Source: Halichondria panicea
Lineage: Eukaryota; Porifera; Demospongiae; Suberitida; Halichondriidae
Direction of reading: 5' to 3'
NCBI RefSeq assembly: GCF_963675165.1
Contig: NC_087390.1
Location: forward strand, 599,001-663,000
Length of the DNA stretch: 64,000 nucleotides
Positions within the stretch are counted from its first letter, which is position 1. Every line of letters starts with the position of its first letter. A program made the position numbers and the translations under genes. The notes under the pieces were generated by a model. That model was not told the DNA's origin, made no database searches, and saw only the letters and a list, made by a program, of their open reading frames with translations. Below, piece after piece: positions 22,515 through 34,007 of this stretch.

Positions 22515-23591
22515 GGACGTACGGACGGAAGTGATGATGAATGCGTACGCTGACCTTGTGTTTCAGTTTGGAATGGCTGACGAGAACCAAGCCACTTACA
22601 TTTATTCAAGGACCAACACGGCTGTGCAGCACAACAAAGCTGAATGGTTTTACGATGGCTTCAAGGTACACACACTATACACAACATCAGAACTCTAGTC
22701 ACAGAGGCAACTCTAGTACTCGTACCTGTACAGGAACCAACTACTGAAGCCACTGACTAACTACAATGTATGTGCATCACGTACCCCCTCTCGTCCACCA
22801 GGGTTCAGTACCTAGCAGTTAGTGAACATTGTAGGCAGCTGTGTGCTTGTCTAAGCTATTACTCAACGCAGCTGTTACGGTTTATTCGGTGGCCAATTCA
22901 CAGAAGCTCAGCATCCAAAATCCATTTGACATTCTCAAAGTAGGTCTAACATGTTTGTGCCGACTGTTGCAGATTTTTGATGCTCTGCTCAACGGAGATC
23001 TGATACCGTATCCTACGTACTTGTACAACATCACTGGATCCACCAACTACTACAACATTCTCAGGACCTCGCTAGGTACACGTATGTTGATAGAGTATGT
23101 CAGAAAGTGTTGGATAGAAGTATACAGTCCTGTTTGGAGTGGTATATACTCTTTTTACCTATACGTAGTGTACTGAACATTCTACTGTATTATTTATCTT
23201 ATGTTGGTACATACTTAACCAGTGTTTGGTTAAAGGGCTCTTGTTTGAGTAGCTAATTGAATTTGGGAATCTGTACAAGTTAAGTTGTGCGTATGGATTG
23301 AATTTGGGGAAGTCCTAGACTATACAATTATCTCTATTGTGGTCATGTACTGTGTTAGAGGCATTGAGAAGCTGTGTGCATGGCAAATAATGGCAAGAAA
23401 GATTAGCAGTAATACATGCTGCCCCTCCCCCAAGCCATAGTCTAGCCTGCCACCCTGTTTGAACTGTACACTGGGGAAACACTGACTTAAGTATTGTAGG
23501 GTATTGTTGAAATGTCATGCCCTGGGGTGATTGGTTTCTCCCTGTGTGTATACTTGTGTAAGGAAACCAATCTATAGCTGTCACCCCTTGC

Positions 23592-23880
23592 AACACACAC
23601 ACATTTCTTGTTCTCACCCCACACACACACGCACACATTTCTTGTTCTCACCCCCCCCCCCCCCGACACACACACACACATTTCTTGTTCTCACCCCACA
23701 CACACACACACACATTTCTTGTTCTCACCCCCCCACACACACACACAGACATTTCTTGTTCTCACCCCCCCCCCCCCACACACACACACACATTTTTTGT
23801 TCCCACCCCACACACACACACATTTCTTGTTCTCACCCCCCCCCACACACACACACACACATTTCTTGATCTCACCCCCC

Positions 23881-23921
<41 letters not shown>

Positions 23922-24360
23922 TTCTTGTTCTAACCCCCCCCACACACACACATTTTTTGTTCTTCTTACCCCCCCCCCCACACACACACACATCTCTTGT
24001 TCTCACCCCCCCACCCCCCCCCACACACACACATTTCTTGTTCTCAGCCCCCACACACACGCACACATTTCTTGTTCTCACCCCCCCCCACACACACACA
24101 CACATTTCTTGTTCTCACCCCCCCACACACACACATTTCTTGTTTCCCCCCCCACACACACACATTTCTTGTTCTCCCCCCACACACACACACACACACA
24201 CACATTTCTTGTTCTCACCCCCCCACACACACACATTTCTTGTTCTTCCCCCCACACACACACACACACATTTCTTGTTCTCCCCCCCACACACACCCCC
24301 ACACACACACACACACATTTCTTGTTCTCCCCCCACACACACACACACACATTTCTTTTT
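23592..24360. repeat. Compound minisatellite block 1: C-run, (CA)n, TTTCTTGTTCTCA
   Basis: About 20 units of 25-45 bp, each made of a poly-C run, a CA run of variable length and the constant core TTTCTTGTTCTCA. The long Thr/His/Pro-rich open frames here are translation of the repeat. Confidence 0.95.
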
Positions 24361-24411
24361 TATTATCATAAAATCACCTCAACCAAGCAACCTACATTTA
24401 TACAGATAAGC

Positions 24412-24419
24412 CACCCACC

Positions 24420-24465
<46 letters not shown>
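24412..24465. repeat. (CCCA)n then (CA)n microsatellite
   Basis: Matches the tract normally found before CPVL exon A, but no exon A follows. Confidence 0.85.
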
Positions 24466-24466
<1 letters not shown>

Positions 24467-25316
24467 TTAATTATTTTGACTAATGGCAAATCCAACCAAG
24501 GTTAGATCTTATACATGTAGCTACAAGCCACAAAACGCCTAAAGTAAGATGATACACATATATGATATGGGAATCACATGAGCCTAAACATAATCGTCAT
24601 GGTACTACAAAACTGGTACAAAAACTGAGAACAAAGAGACAGAAATAAAAGAGCTGACAATAATGGAAAAGAAAGAGACTTACATTGTCACGTGGGTTCC
24701 ATTTTGCTTAACTTAATTACTTATGTACACAATAACTATAAGGTAGCAAATTTGAAGTACTTCCTAAACAAAAAAAATTTAGCTTGCTTTTTCAACTGCA
24801 TGTTTTGTGGTGTTTAACCATAGAGTCTATGGTTTGACAGTCACACCCGGACTCCGCATGTATGGGAGTGGTCCCGCCTTTCCTCGAGCTATCCACAAGT
24901 CAGGAAATTAAAGGGACCGAAACTTGTGGACTGGCAATGACGGGTCTGGTGCTCCTCTGAAGACCGGAAAAAAAAAATGTATATAAATTGTCAATTGAAT
25001 GTCCTTCATAAAAATAAATGTGCATCCCGTTTGAGTCAAAATGGTACGCTTCAGCGGGCGCGGTTCCATCCAACCCAGTTAGCTATAATACGAATATTTC
25101 TTCTCAGCATCAAAAAGACACAGCATAAGTTAAAATAATGTTGTTAGACTGCATACATTTACAAATAACATATGATATATATGTATATATTCTATGAACT
25201 GAAAATCAGCATCTTCCTGTTTGAGAAATTTGAATTTTTAAATTATATGAGTCAGCAAGGTCTCAGTGGACAAATATACACCCAACTTTTATTATTTTTT
25301 TATTTCAATCTCTCAA
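24466..25316. other. Unique AT-rich insert between minisatellite blocks
   Basis: About 850 bp with no counterpart in the other units. No ORF of note, no terminal repeats recognised. Contains one GC-richer stretch (about 24840-24970). Confidence 0.4.
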
Positions 25317-25700
25317 ACACACACATTTCTCGATCTCACCCCCCCCACACACACACACACACATTTCTTGTTCTAACCCCCCCACACACACACACATCTC
25401 TTGTTCTCACACCCCCTACACGCACACACACATTTCTTGTTCTCACCCCCCCACACACACACACATTTCTTGTTCTCCCTCTCCCCACACACACACACAT
25501 CTCTTGTTCTCACACCCTCTACACGCACACACACATTTCTTGTTCTCACCCCCCCCACACACACACACACATCCTTTGTTCTTACACATTCTTTGTTCTT
25601 ACCCCCCCACACACACACATTTCTTGTTCTCACCCCCACCCCACACACACCCACATATTCTTGTTCTCACCCCCCCCCCCACACACACACACACACATTA
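25317..25700. repeat. Compound minisatellite block 2
   Basis: Same C-run/(CA)n/TTTCTTGTTCTCA unit as block 1, with a variant containing CTACACGC. Confidence 0.95.
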
Positions 25701-25734
25701 AAGTAGATTAAAGGTTTCTAATTTTGTTATGTTC

Positions 25735-25757
25735 GGGTTAACCCTAACCCTAACCCC
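25735..25757. repeat. Short telomere-like CCCTAA repeat
   Basis: GGTTAACCCTAACCCTAACC, about two and a half TTAGGG-type units, just upstream of the CPVL last exon. Recurs at about 47007-47029 and in shorter form at about 35997-36011. Confidence 0.6.
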
Positions 25758-25923
25758 CACACACACATTTCTCCCTTCACAGATAGGAGATGATGTTGCC
25801 GGGTATGTGAGGACAGTGAACAAGTTTATGCAGGTGGTCGTGAGAGGGGGTGGGCACATTCTCCCGTTTGACCAGCCGGAGAGAGCACTCAACCTCATCC
25901 AGAACTTTGTGAACATGCAATAG

Positions 25924-26227
25924 CCTATTATTATTATGTTGTCTGGAAATGATCATGCTTCAAGTATAAGGATAAAAATGAAATCTAGTCGTGTCATTTA
26001 ATATGTTGTTTGAAGAGAAGATTTTAATTACCAAATCAACGAAACGATCAAAAACAATTGCTATTAGAGACATAAATAATTATGGAGTGTATAATTATTG
26101 TATAGAGTTTATACTCTCTGCCCAATGGTACACAAAAATATACTGTACATGTATAAGAAAGATAGCCACCGATTGGGAAGACTTATAAGATTTAGTATAC
26201 AAACTAGACCATAACATAAAACAGGAG
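25924..26227. other. Tail-to-tail spacer, CPVL fragment 3 / NLR1
   Basis: About 300 bp between two convergent stop codons. Conserved in three units (also 36179-36495 and 47195-47520). AT-rich, no gene. 3' UTRs of both genes must lie here. Confidence 0.5.
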
Positions 26228-29200
26228 TCATACATATAACTGAATAAACACAATTCTTCGTCTGACATCAACGTACTCGGGACATGTGACAATGTTCTTT
26301 TTTGTCTTCTCAGAAGTGCCGAATTCTTTCAGTGTTTTGTTTTTCAACAGCCCCCTGACAATTGGGGAGCACTCGGTGATCTCAGCAATGAGGTGAAACA
26401 CCTCTAGAGTCTTGTTCTTGGCTAACACATTTCCCACAGCTTCAGCCTCTTCAGTGGTAACAGTGTACGGTATTAAATCTTTTAATGGTGCCACATGCAG
26501 ATAGAGTTTCAGGTGTTTAACTGTATTGTTTTCTCTCAATGCTTCCAAAACAGGTAGTAGATCCCCTGGCAACTGTATACAAAACGTAAGTTCAATGAAT
26601 TGTAGAGTTGTATTAAGTTGAATCATTTGGTCCAGTTCAAGCGTTCCAATATCATAACCTTTGCATATCCTTTGCAAATCATTATGATATGAAATAGTTA
26701 GCTTAGTTAGACATGTGTTAACTTGCAGTCCCTGCATTAAATAACTCAGGCTACCTTTGAAATTCCTGTAATGCAGTGTCAATTCCTCTAGAGATGTGTC
26801 AGTCTGTAGATACTCACCAATAGCTTCATCAAAATCGTAGTCAATGTGACATGTAAGTTCAAGGCTTTTAATGGAATGTAATCGATTGTCTTTGAGAGAA
26901 CGTAAAACGTCACAGGCATTATCAGGACAAGACAAAGTTAGTGATTGCAAGTGCTGGTGGGTAAAGAAATATTCTTTTATTTTACTTTGGATATCGAGTT
27001 CTTTAAGTATCGGAAAATCGAGTCGAGTACTAAAAAACTGCTCATTTTGTGTGGGAGTCAAGGGAAGTTTGGAAGAGCATCGCAGATATTGTAAACTTAG
27101 TTTCCAGTGGCTTAATATTGAAATTAAGTTTTTGGTTTTTGACTCTTTTTTTGTAAACATTCTTCTTGGACCATCATTGGTAATTGAAATTTCAAACATT
27201 AAATGTGGCAAGATTTTCGTGTTGTTCCTTTTTAACTCAGTCACGTTCAATCCAATTGAAATACACCAACGTTTAGTATCTGTGATGGGTAGGGTACCAA
27301 TAGAACGCGCTTGTACCAAATGTATCACCAACATTTCAATACTAGAATGTGCAATGAAGTCAGACAACAACTCTTCATCAGCTGGTGATACTTGAGCACA
27401 TTTCAAAACTTTCAAGCAGCGTTTTGGCTTCAAAATATCAAGTATTCGTATCACAGTGTCTCTTGAGATGCCAAAATCTAGTTCTACAACACTTAAGTTT
27501 GGAGATAGCTGTATAGTGTCAAATATTTTTAATACACATGGAACCTCAGGCCCATCAAATATATAGTCAATAATACTGATAGTGACGCTTTCTAATTCTG
27601 GTAGTATCCTATCAGTGAGTGTATGCCAAGCAGATGGAATCTTGAATGTGGTAGACATTTTCAGATGCCTTACACTTAGAGTAAAAGAAGGCAAAACTTT
27701 GTTGATCCCTGCTAACATCATTGATCTATCCACATCACCATATCTTATTTCATTAAGCTCGAACATGTTCATTAAAGTTACTTTGAAATGAGCAGAAGCT
27801 ACAATATAACCAAGTGCAAACTGATCAATTTTCTCATACCATGCTGGTTTTTCATACAGCACATTACAATACAAGTCCTTCATGACTTGCACATTTTGGC
27901 TTTCATAGATCCACAGAATTTGATCACTTGAGAATCTACACATTCTCTCGGCTTTTAACGATCCTTCCTCATAGTACACATAAGGAGTTGGAAGTACACA
28001 CTGTGTCCATGGGTCATTCAGTTTAGTCAATCCAGCTAAAAACAATAGAATCATCTTGTATGATCCATCATTAGCCTTCGTTTCAAACAAAACAAATTGC
28101 TCGTGTGGGGTTTTATTTTTCCAGACGTAAAATGCAGCGAGGAACTCTTGAAGTGTTAGATGAAGGAAATTGTAAGATGGAGAACTGTTTCTTTTCATTA
28201 TGGATTTATACAAAGGATGTACACTGTTCATGAATCCAAGTGTAGTGCTAGCATCAGCAATATCTTGTTTAAAGAAAACCAACTGTTGTTTTTCTTTTGT
28301 TATTCCATTGTACGCAATTTGGCAGAGCTTATCAAAATGTACCTGAAGTGACGAAGGTAACTCACTTAGCTCACCACTCCAATCACTCTCTGGTTTGTCA
28401 TGCAAATATCTTATAATCAAAACTTGAGAGTATGCAGTGTATAGTTCAGTTGTTGTGTTAGGAAAGATGCTATTGCTTTCGTCGTGGCATTCTCTGTAAA
28501 CTTCAACTACAATTCTGGCATGAAGAGGGTTATACATTGCGCTAGAGATACGTGGATTAGAGTCAATGTATTCACATAGTTCTGGTGGAGCCCCATCTTT
28601 GATCATTAGATCAATATACTCAAGAATTTCTTCTGAAGAAAATCCCAAGATTTCAATGAATTGATCAATTCTTGAACTACACTGAGTAGCAGGTAGATCA
28701 CATGCCGCCCAGGGTCTAGTAGTAACAAGAACAGTACAACTAGAAAGAAGGTCTCCGGTTATTAGTTTCATAAAAATAGAATCTTTTTGTCTAAGGGATG
28801 GTGGTAACTCATCTAGGCCTTCCAAAATGAAAAGAATACCTTGCCCATGATGATTTTGTATGATAGTAGTAGCAACAACATTTTTAGAAGCATCAGTATT
28901 TTCACATTGAAATAGATCAACTAATTCTACAGCTTCCTGAACATTCTTATCTCGAAGTCGGAGCAATACAACGAGGGAGTAATCTGTCCAAACGTCACCA
29001 TTAGCCCATCGTCTGCACAGTTCCCATGACAAAGTCGTCTTACCTCCTCCAGGAGCCCCTTTAATGACAACTAGTTTAGAGAATTTGCCCTCTACTTTGG
29101 AAGCTATCTGGTCCATTGTGATTCTCTGTCTAGGAAATGTATCCAGCTCGCCTTTAACTATTTCTGACCAGGACTCTTCCATTTCCTTTCTCGATAAATG

Positions 29201-31344
29201 TTTACTTACATCCGCACATTCTAGATTAACAAAATGTTTAACACACTGGAGAGGATATTTGTCATCAGCAGGGAGGGATCTTGTATCGTAAATACTAGTT
29301 AAGTATGATCGATAAATTCCTATTGCTTCATCTGGTTGGATGGTGGGATGATTATCGGATTTGGATTCTGAAAATAAACATAAAGCGAAAGATAAAGAAT
29401 ACAGTAGAATCTTCAGTACAGTATGTGTATAGATAAAAAGATTACGACTGCTATCCCAAACTTTCTTACATAACTCTATCACTAATTATATCCACAACCA
29501 ATTGCAACTTTCGGAGTCTTACATGAACAACTACAGCAATCCCTGAGATGTGTCCTTTACTCTATCACCACTCACACAAACTACCGATTAGCTAACTCAC
29601 TGGTTGGTCCAGGAGTCGCTGTGGACAATTTCTTCTTAGATGGCCCAGGTGAAGTATCGTCATCTGCTATAATTATGTATATACAATTGACTGAAGTACA
29701 TAAAGATAATAGTTATAGTTTTCGTGACGAGGTTATCCATTCACATAGTTAAGTACTCTGTTGACTATTCATAGAAATGCTCATAGTGTGGTCTATATTG
29801 CTAGTAGCTTCACAATTGTCCTACATATCTAAGTAACGTTCCTGGCTTTAAGCTGCGTTATACTGAAACAGATATTAATCCATAGAAATGCTGGTCAAGG
29901 TTAGCCTCATGACTATTCATACCTGTACATGCCTCCTCTATAGCCTCAGCGACATCATTCCGATCAACTGTTGGTGCTCTGAGACTCTGACATATGTCAG
30001 AATAGGTGAGAGGGCCAGTCTTTAAGCGAGCAGCTATCATGTCACGTAGACAGGTTTGATTGTCTCGATGTTCATCACTGATATTATTGAGGATGTGAAA
30101 GCCTAATTCCAGATCAAGTCCCAAGTCGAACCAGTTACCAGCAGCTTTTATCAAGTTCTTGTAAACAAAATTCAAATCATCGAGAGTCAGAATTGAGGCT
30201 ACAAAACAAATGATAAGTACAATGTCATACACATGGTTCGTGCATGTATATGTTCTATAAAATAGCTGATGAGCAATGTGTATGTTATATAAGCATACAT
30301 GAATAAACAGACTGAGACACCGCTTACTAAACGTTGGTCCAGGGTTTGCTTCAACATCTCCTGACTGCAACAGTAAGCGGAATATCAGTAACAGAATATA
30401 CAGACTGAGAGTGGGGGGCCGATTAGTGCTCTGAACTCTCACTAAGTCTTGGAACTTGATCGGCTTTTCTTGAGTATTAAAAACTAAGAGTTAAGTTTAT
30501 AATTATTGTGGCAGTAAATATTCATTTAATTACCTGATGTGGTGCAATACTGAGTGTTCCATTGTTTCCGAGGGTTCCATCTCACCAAGCAGGCAGTGAT
30601 GAGTGAGTAGCAGGTGATAAGCACAGCTGACAGAATGAGAACGGCCAGTGCACTCCCCCTCCATCCCAGCTCACAAGGAAACACTCCAGTCCAACTCAAG
30701 TCAACCACAGGGCAAGCAGGACGTGGGGGAGCTGTGTAGAGTTACATAAATATATTCATGTACTATATTCATGTGCTGTGTCATCACAATTATGGGTAAT
30801 GATCGAGATTCCGTGAATGCACTAATGCCTACTGTATAGTGGGTAATTTTCAGGGGACAAAATATTTGTGGTTCAGCAATAATTATTAAGACATCTCGTA
30901 GGTAATATAATATTTTCGTGGTTGAGCTTGCAAAGGTATAGGCAATGGATAAAATATTTGTGGTCAGACCTTTAACCACGAAAATCAAAAATATTTTGTT
31001 CCACGAAAATCACCCTCTATAACGGTATTTAAAACTGACCCTTTAAGTATATATTGTGGCTTATTAATAATTATGTTCTATATATACCAACGTGTATAAT
31101 TATGATAAGAAATGTTATGCAATTATTGGTGAGTATGCTTCACTGGCTTACAGGAAAAAGTTTGTAAGAAGAGTATGTATCTGATGGTGACCATAATGAG
31201 GTAGAGTTGGTAGAGGACAGGGGTGATCAACACAGAGGCAAGGCAGGCTCTGAGCTGCCAACTAGGTTTACGGAAAACCAGAGTAACATCATCTTCCAGA
31301 TCAATTGAGAGATAACGGGCATGTCTCTGAGATGTCATCTTCAT
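26228..31344 (-). CDS. NLR1: membrane module-2A-DEATH-NACHT-LRR receptor
   Basis: Exons 31152-31344, 30534-30731, 30328-30483, 29923-30198, 29601-29666, 26228-29367; all introns phase 1; 1342 residues, no interruption. Residues 1-60 and about 92-118 contain two membrane segments. A third hydrophobic stretch runs into DVEANPGP (Pro at residue 180), where ribosome skipping would split the product. Then a DEATH domain (about 183-274; RLKTGPLTYSDICQSLRAPT), a 22-residue linker (PGPSKKKLST) and the NACHT ATPase: P-loop GAPGGGKTT near 400-408, Walker B ILFILEGLDEL near 474-484, VLVTTRPWA, and FLHLTLQEFLAAFYVW typical of NLR winged-helix/superhelical parts. The C-terminal third has irregular leucine-rich repeats (SLEELTLHYR, CLTKLTISYH). 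NLRs are cytosolic innate immune sensors. The start chosen is the ATG shared by all copies. Two small in-frame insertions (QYC in exon 2, DL in exon 3) are specific to this copy. Confidence 0.9.
30335..30358 (-). other. 2A-like motif of NLR1
   Basis: DVEANPGP in exon 30328-30483, near its 3' end, 12 nt before the DEATH exon donor side. Predicted upstream product 179 residues; downstream product starts PTF followed by the DEATH domain. Confidence 0.85.
30830..31026. mobile_element. CCGTATA-family foldback MITE in NLR1 intron 1
   Basis: Left end TACTGTATAGTGGGTAATTT, right end ATCACCCTCTATAACGGTA, with internal AAAATATTTGTGG/CCACGAAAAT blocks. Absent at the same place in the other NLR copies. 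Confidence 0.65.
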
Positions 31345-31587
31345 GGTTCTGTCAGAAGACCATGCAACTGTGCAGCTCCAAGAGTCAAGACAAATAGTTG
31401 CTGAGAAGCTTTTTCTGTAGCGTTCAGTGCAGACTTTATGCCAAATAAATCTTTGTTTAGCCTTGACCTTTTGACTACGAGACCCTCCCCTTTTTTTGCA
31501 AAGATACTCTTTCTTGCGATCTTTACCGTATACAACAATTTAGCTTGGAGTTGGTTGGAGCATAGATGGTTGAAGGTGCTCTCGTTG
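31345..31587. promoter_or_regulatory. Head-to-head intergenic region, NLR1 / EAF fragment 3
   Basis: Homologous to 1958-2193. A bidirectional promoter is inferred from the position and conservation; the EAF side no longer has a start codon. Confidence 0.4.
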
Positions 31588-31705
31588 TTGGCTGAAGTTG
31601 CTTCTACTGAACAGCTCCCAGTGAAACTGTGTCAGGAATACCGAGTCAACAAACTGGGCAAGAGCTTCACCTTCCCCAGGGAGCACGCCTATCACACCAT
31701 CAAAT
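31588..31705 (+). pseudogene. EAF-like exon 1, fragment 3, start codon lost
   Basis: ATG is replaced by TTG. The frame is otherwise open with a 3-nt insertion (RVNKLGKSFTF) and two substitutions (G to C, N to H). The donor is kept, but exons 2 and 3 are missing as in fragment 1. Confidence 0.65.
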
Positions 31706-32005
31706 GTGAGTCACAGTTTCTACCGTACTAAAAAGATATACCGCCATGCATACATACATAAATTTAATCTCCTTCAGTGAAGGATTATATAAACCAGTAT
31801 GGTAGGAAGACTGTAGTGGCGTGTCTCCACCCCCTTAGCCTTAGTATAATGTCTAATAGATGTATTTTTTTGGCCGAATTTGTACACAACACTGATGGGC
31901 CTGGTATCGACTGCTTGCGCATGCGCTAATATCCCCCGGTATCTGGGGGCTTTGGATAACATCGTATATGCTTAGTAAAACAATGACATCATAATGGGCA
32001 GAGTA

Positions 32006-32209
32006 CCGTATAGCGGGTAATTTTCGTGGAGTAAAATATTCGTTATTTTCGTGGGCAGGCTGACCTCCACGAAATTTTAACGTAGGCGTGGCTTATCGGA
32101 ACGTAGGAATACTGTGCAGCCACGAGACTAAACAAAATTTTTACTCACAAATACCACCGTTTCTCGAGTTGAACGAATTTTTACCCCACGAAACTTACCT
32201 GCTATACAG
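32006..32209. mobile_element. 204-bp foldback MITE with TA target-site duplication
   Basis: Begins CCGTATAGCGGGTAATTTTC and ends with GCTATACAG, flanked by TA on both sides (32004-32005, 32210-32211). The empty site GGGCAGAGTACTGCAGG is present at 2693-2709 in the sister unit, so the insertion boundaries are direct. TA duplication suggests a Tc1/mariner-type source. Confidence 0.8.
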
Positions 32210-32223
32210 TACTGCAGGACAGG
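32210..32223 (+). pseudogene. Residual 3' end of the mutase exon
   Basis: TACTGCAGGACAG plus donor GTGTGTG equals the last codons (YCRTG) of the mutase exon; the rest is deleted. Confidence 0.55.
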
Positions 32224-33846
32224 TGTGTGAGGTGTGAGGGGTGTATGGGTGTGAAAGTACTAAGTCTTGGAGTGTATGAGTCATCAATATTAGGGTGCTT
32301 CCCTACAGTATAATTGCTAGCAAATATGGTTAAGGGGAGGGTAAGTGCCAGCCAGTCTGTTCAAAGTGTGGTTGTAGATCAGAAGGTCAGGGCCATTATA
32401 TTCATAGATTTAGGAATAATGGTTTGCTGTACTCCCCTTTGAGACCTCATACTTTGAATGTATTCACACTGATCCCAATAAGGGGTGTGTGCGCCAGACT
32501 AATCAGGGTTTCATCTAGTAGGGGGCGGGGGGCGGAAGCTTACCCCCCAAAAGAGAGGGGTAAATAGGGAAGAGAGGGAGTTTGAGTACTAGACCCAACA
32601 ATATCTAGACAGTCTTTTGCTAGAGGATAATTGGTCATCATCCATCATCTAGTCTTACCACAAATCTATTCATTGCTTTTGGTAGTACATGTGGTTTCTG
32701 GTGTATACTTGCACAATTACAAGCCAGCATACCAAGAGTAGGGCTGTCCAAACAAAATTGCCTAGTAGCAATTTTTCTTCCTATTATACTCAATCATTGT
32801 GATGTGATTCGTTGAAGGCACATTTTCGTACTTATTATAGATAGATTTTAGTGCGTATCTTGTGTTAGAAGGTCAAGGCCATTATTCACATACTTAGGAA
32901 TAAATTCATTTGGTTTGCTATACTCCCCTTTGAGACCTCATACATGTACTTTGACACTGATCCCAATAAGGGGAGGGTAAGTGCCAGTCAGTCTGTTCAA
33001 AATAGCTGTATAGCTTTATCATAGTACTATGCATAATTACCTGAGGCTGTGCCGTGGCCAGCGGGTATAGTAGTCATCTGGTTTGTTTGTTTGTGTGTGG
33101 CACAAGAGTCTGCTTCTGCATTTACAGCATGGATAGCCTTCACCCAACAAGTTAATACGTAGTTGCAGATTTTGATATAAAGCCTCGTTGTCGAATATAA
33201 GCGAGCAAAACTAAGAAGCTTAAACTTGCACGTTGGCAGCTAGCTAACTAACTACACGCGGCCTTTATTTGAGGTACCCTACTTATTTACAGCTGAAGTG
33301 ATCCCGTACCAAGAACAATGGAACAGGGTCGCTAATAGAAAGCTAAAATTGTGATTGTGGTTGTTGCTTATAATTATTATCCTAGCCCCAGAGCATACCC
33401 CACACGAGCTATACTGAGACTCTAGGCTTCTTTGCTGACTTTGCTGTGATCCTAGTCCAGTACACTACTAAACTCCATTCTCAAAACTTTCAGCCTCTAG
33501 ACTTTAATTGCTCTCGTACGTTACTTGCTGCTTAGCCTGCTTACATAATACCCTTAATTCTGATTATGTGAACAGCCGAGGGTTAGCACTTAGTGCTCTA
33601 GTTAAACTTAACGTACTGAAGTTATGGCTGTTGAAAGATACATGTATGTTTAACTATAACCCCCCTCCGTTTATTCAATGGTTCGGGGACTCTTTCATCT
33701 GCCATAAATTGAATTCCAGGTATCCAATTTCAACGCTTTTCTGACTTTCTGAAAGCAACCTTTCATATTTGAGAGATAAAAAAGCAATTCTTATTTCTGC
33801 TGCTACCTCTCACACACACACACACACGCACACACACACACCCGCA

Positions 33847-33881
<35 letters not shown>

Positions 33882-33967
33882 CCATCACCACCACAAAACC
33901 TCTAGACAATTCCTGAGGTTTATTATCATAAAATCACCTCAACCAAGCAACCTACAGATAAGACACC

Positions 33968-34006
<39 letters not shown>

Positions 34007-34007
<1 letters not shown>

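Larger units (their letters stand above)
22515..25923 (+). pseudogene. CPVL-like fragment 3 (exons A, B and last exon)
   Basis: Exon A 22515-22665 has a 4-nt insertion near its start and is out of frame. Exon B 22973-23075 is open. The terminal exon 25783-25923 encodes IGDDVAGYVRTVNKFM, then RGGGHILPFDQPERALN and a stop; it contains the catalytic His of the S10 family (GGGHILP). Exons C and D and the exon with the catalytic Asp (NGQLD in vertebrate CPVL) are absent. Their place is taken by minisatellite and 850 bp of unique sequence. Confidence 0.75.
31706..34006. other. Rearranged spacer of unit 3
   Basis: Shares the breakpoint sequence of 2553-2700, then a MITE (32006-32209), the last 14 nt of the mutase exon, single copies of the ACTCCCCTTTGAG direct repeats (about 32340-32490 and 32790-33000), palindromic repeat arms (about 33610-33770), and CA tracts at 33811-33880 and 33965-34006. 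No gene. Confidence 0.5.

Noticed and set aside
23592-24360. CRISPR-like array of regular repeats
   Set aside because: Units are low-complexity with variable length, there are no unique spacers, and the surrounding genes are spliced eukaryotic genes.
23608-24483. Long Thr/His/Pro-rich and Cys/Val/Gly-rich open frames (also 25.2-25.7, 35.4-36.1 and 45.7-47.0 kb)
   Set aside because: They are translations of the CA/C-run minisatellite in several frames at once; no codon structure independent of the repeat.
26871-27395. Plus-strand open frames within the NLR exons (also 48146-48601 and others)
   Set aside because: Antisense shadows of the long NACHT-LRR coding frame.
30335-30358. 2A motif as a trace of an integrated RNA virus
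   Set aside because: The motif lies inside a spliced host NLR gene in four paralogues; no viral polymerase, helicase or capsid-like sequence is nearby.
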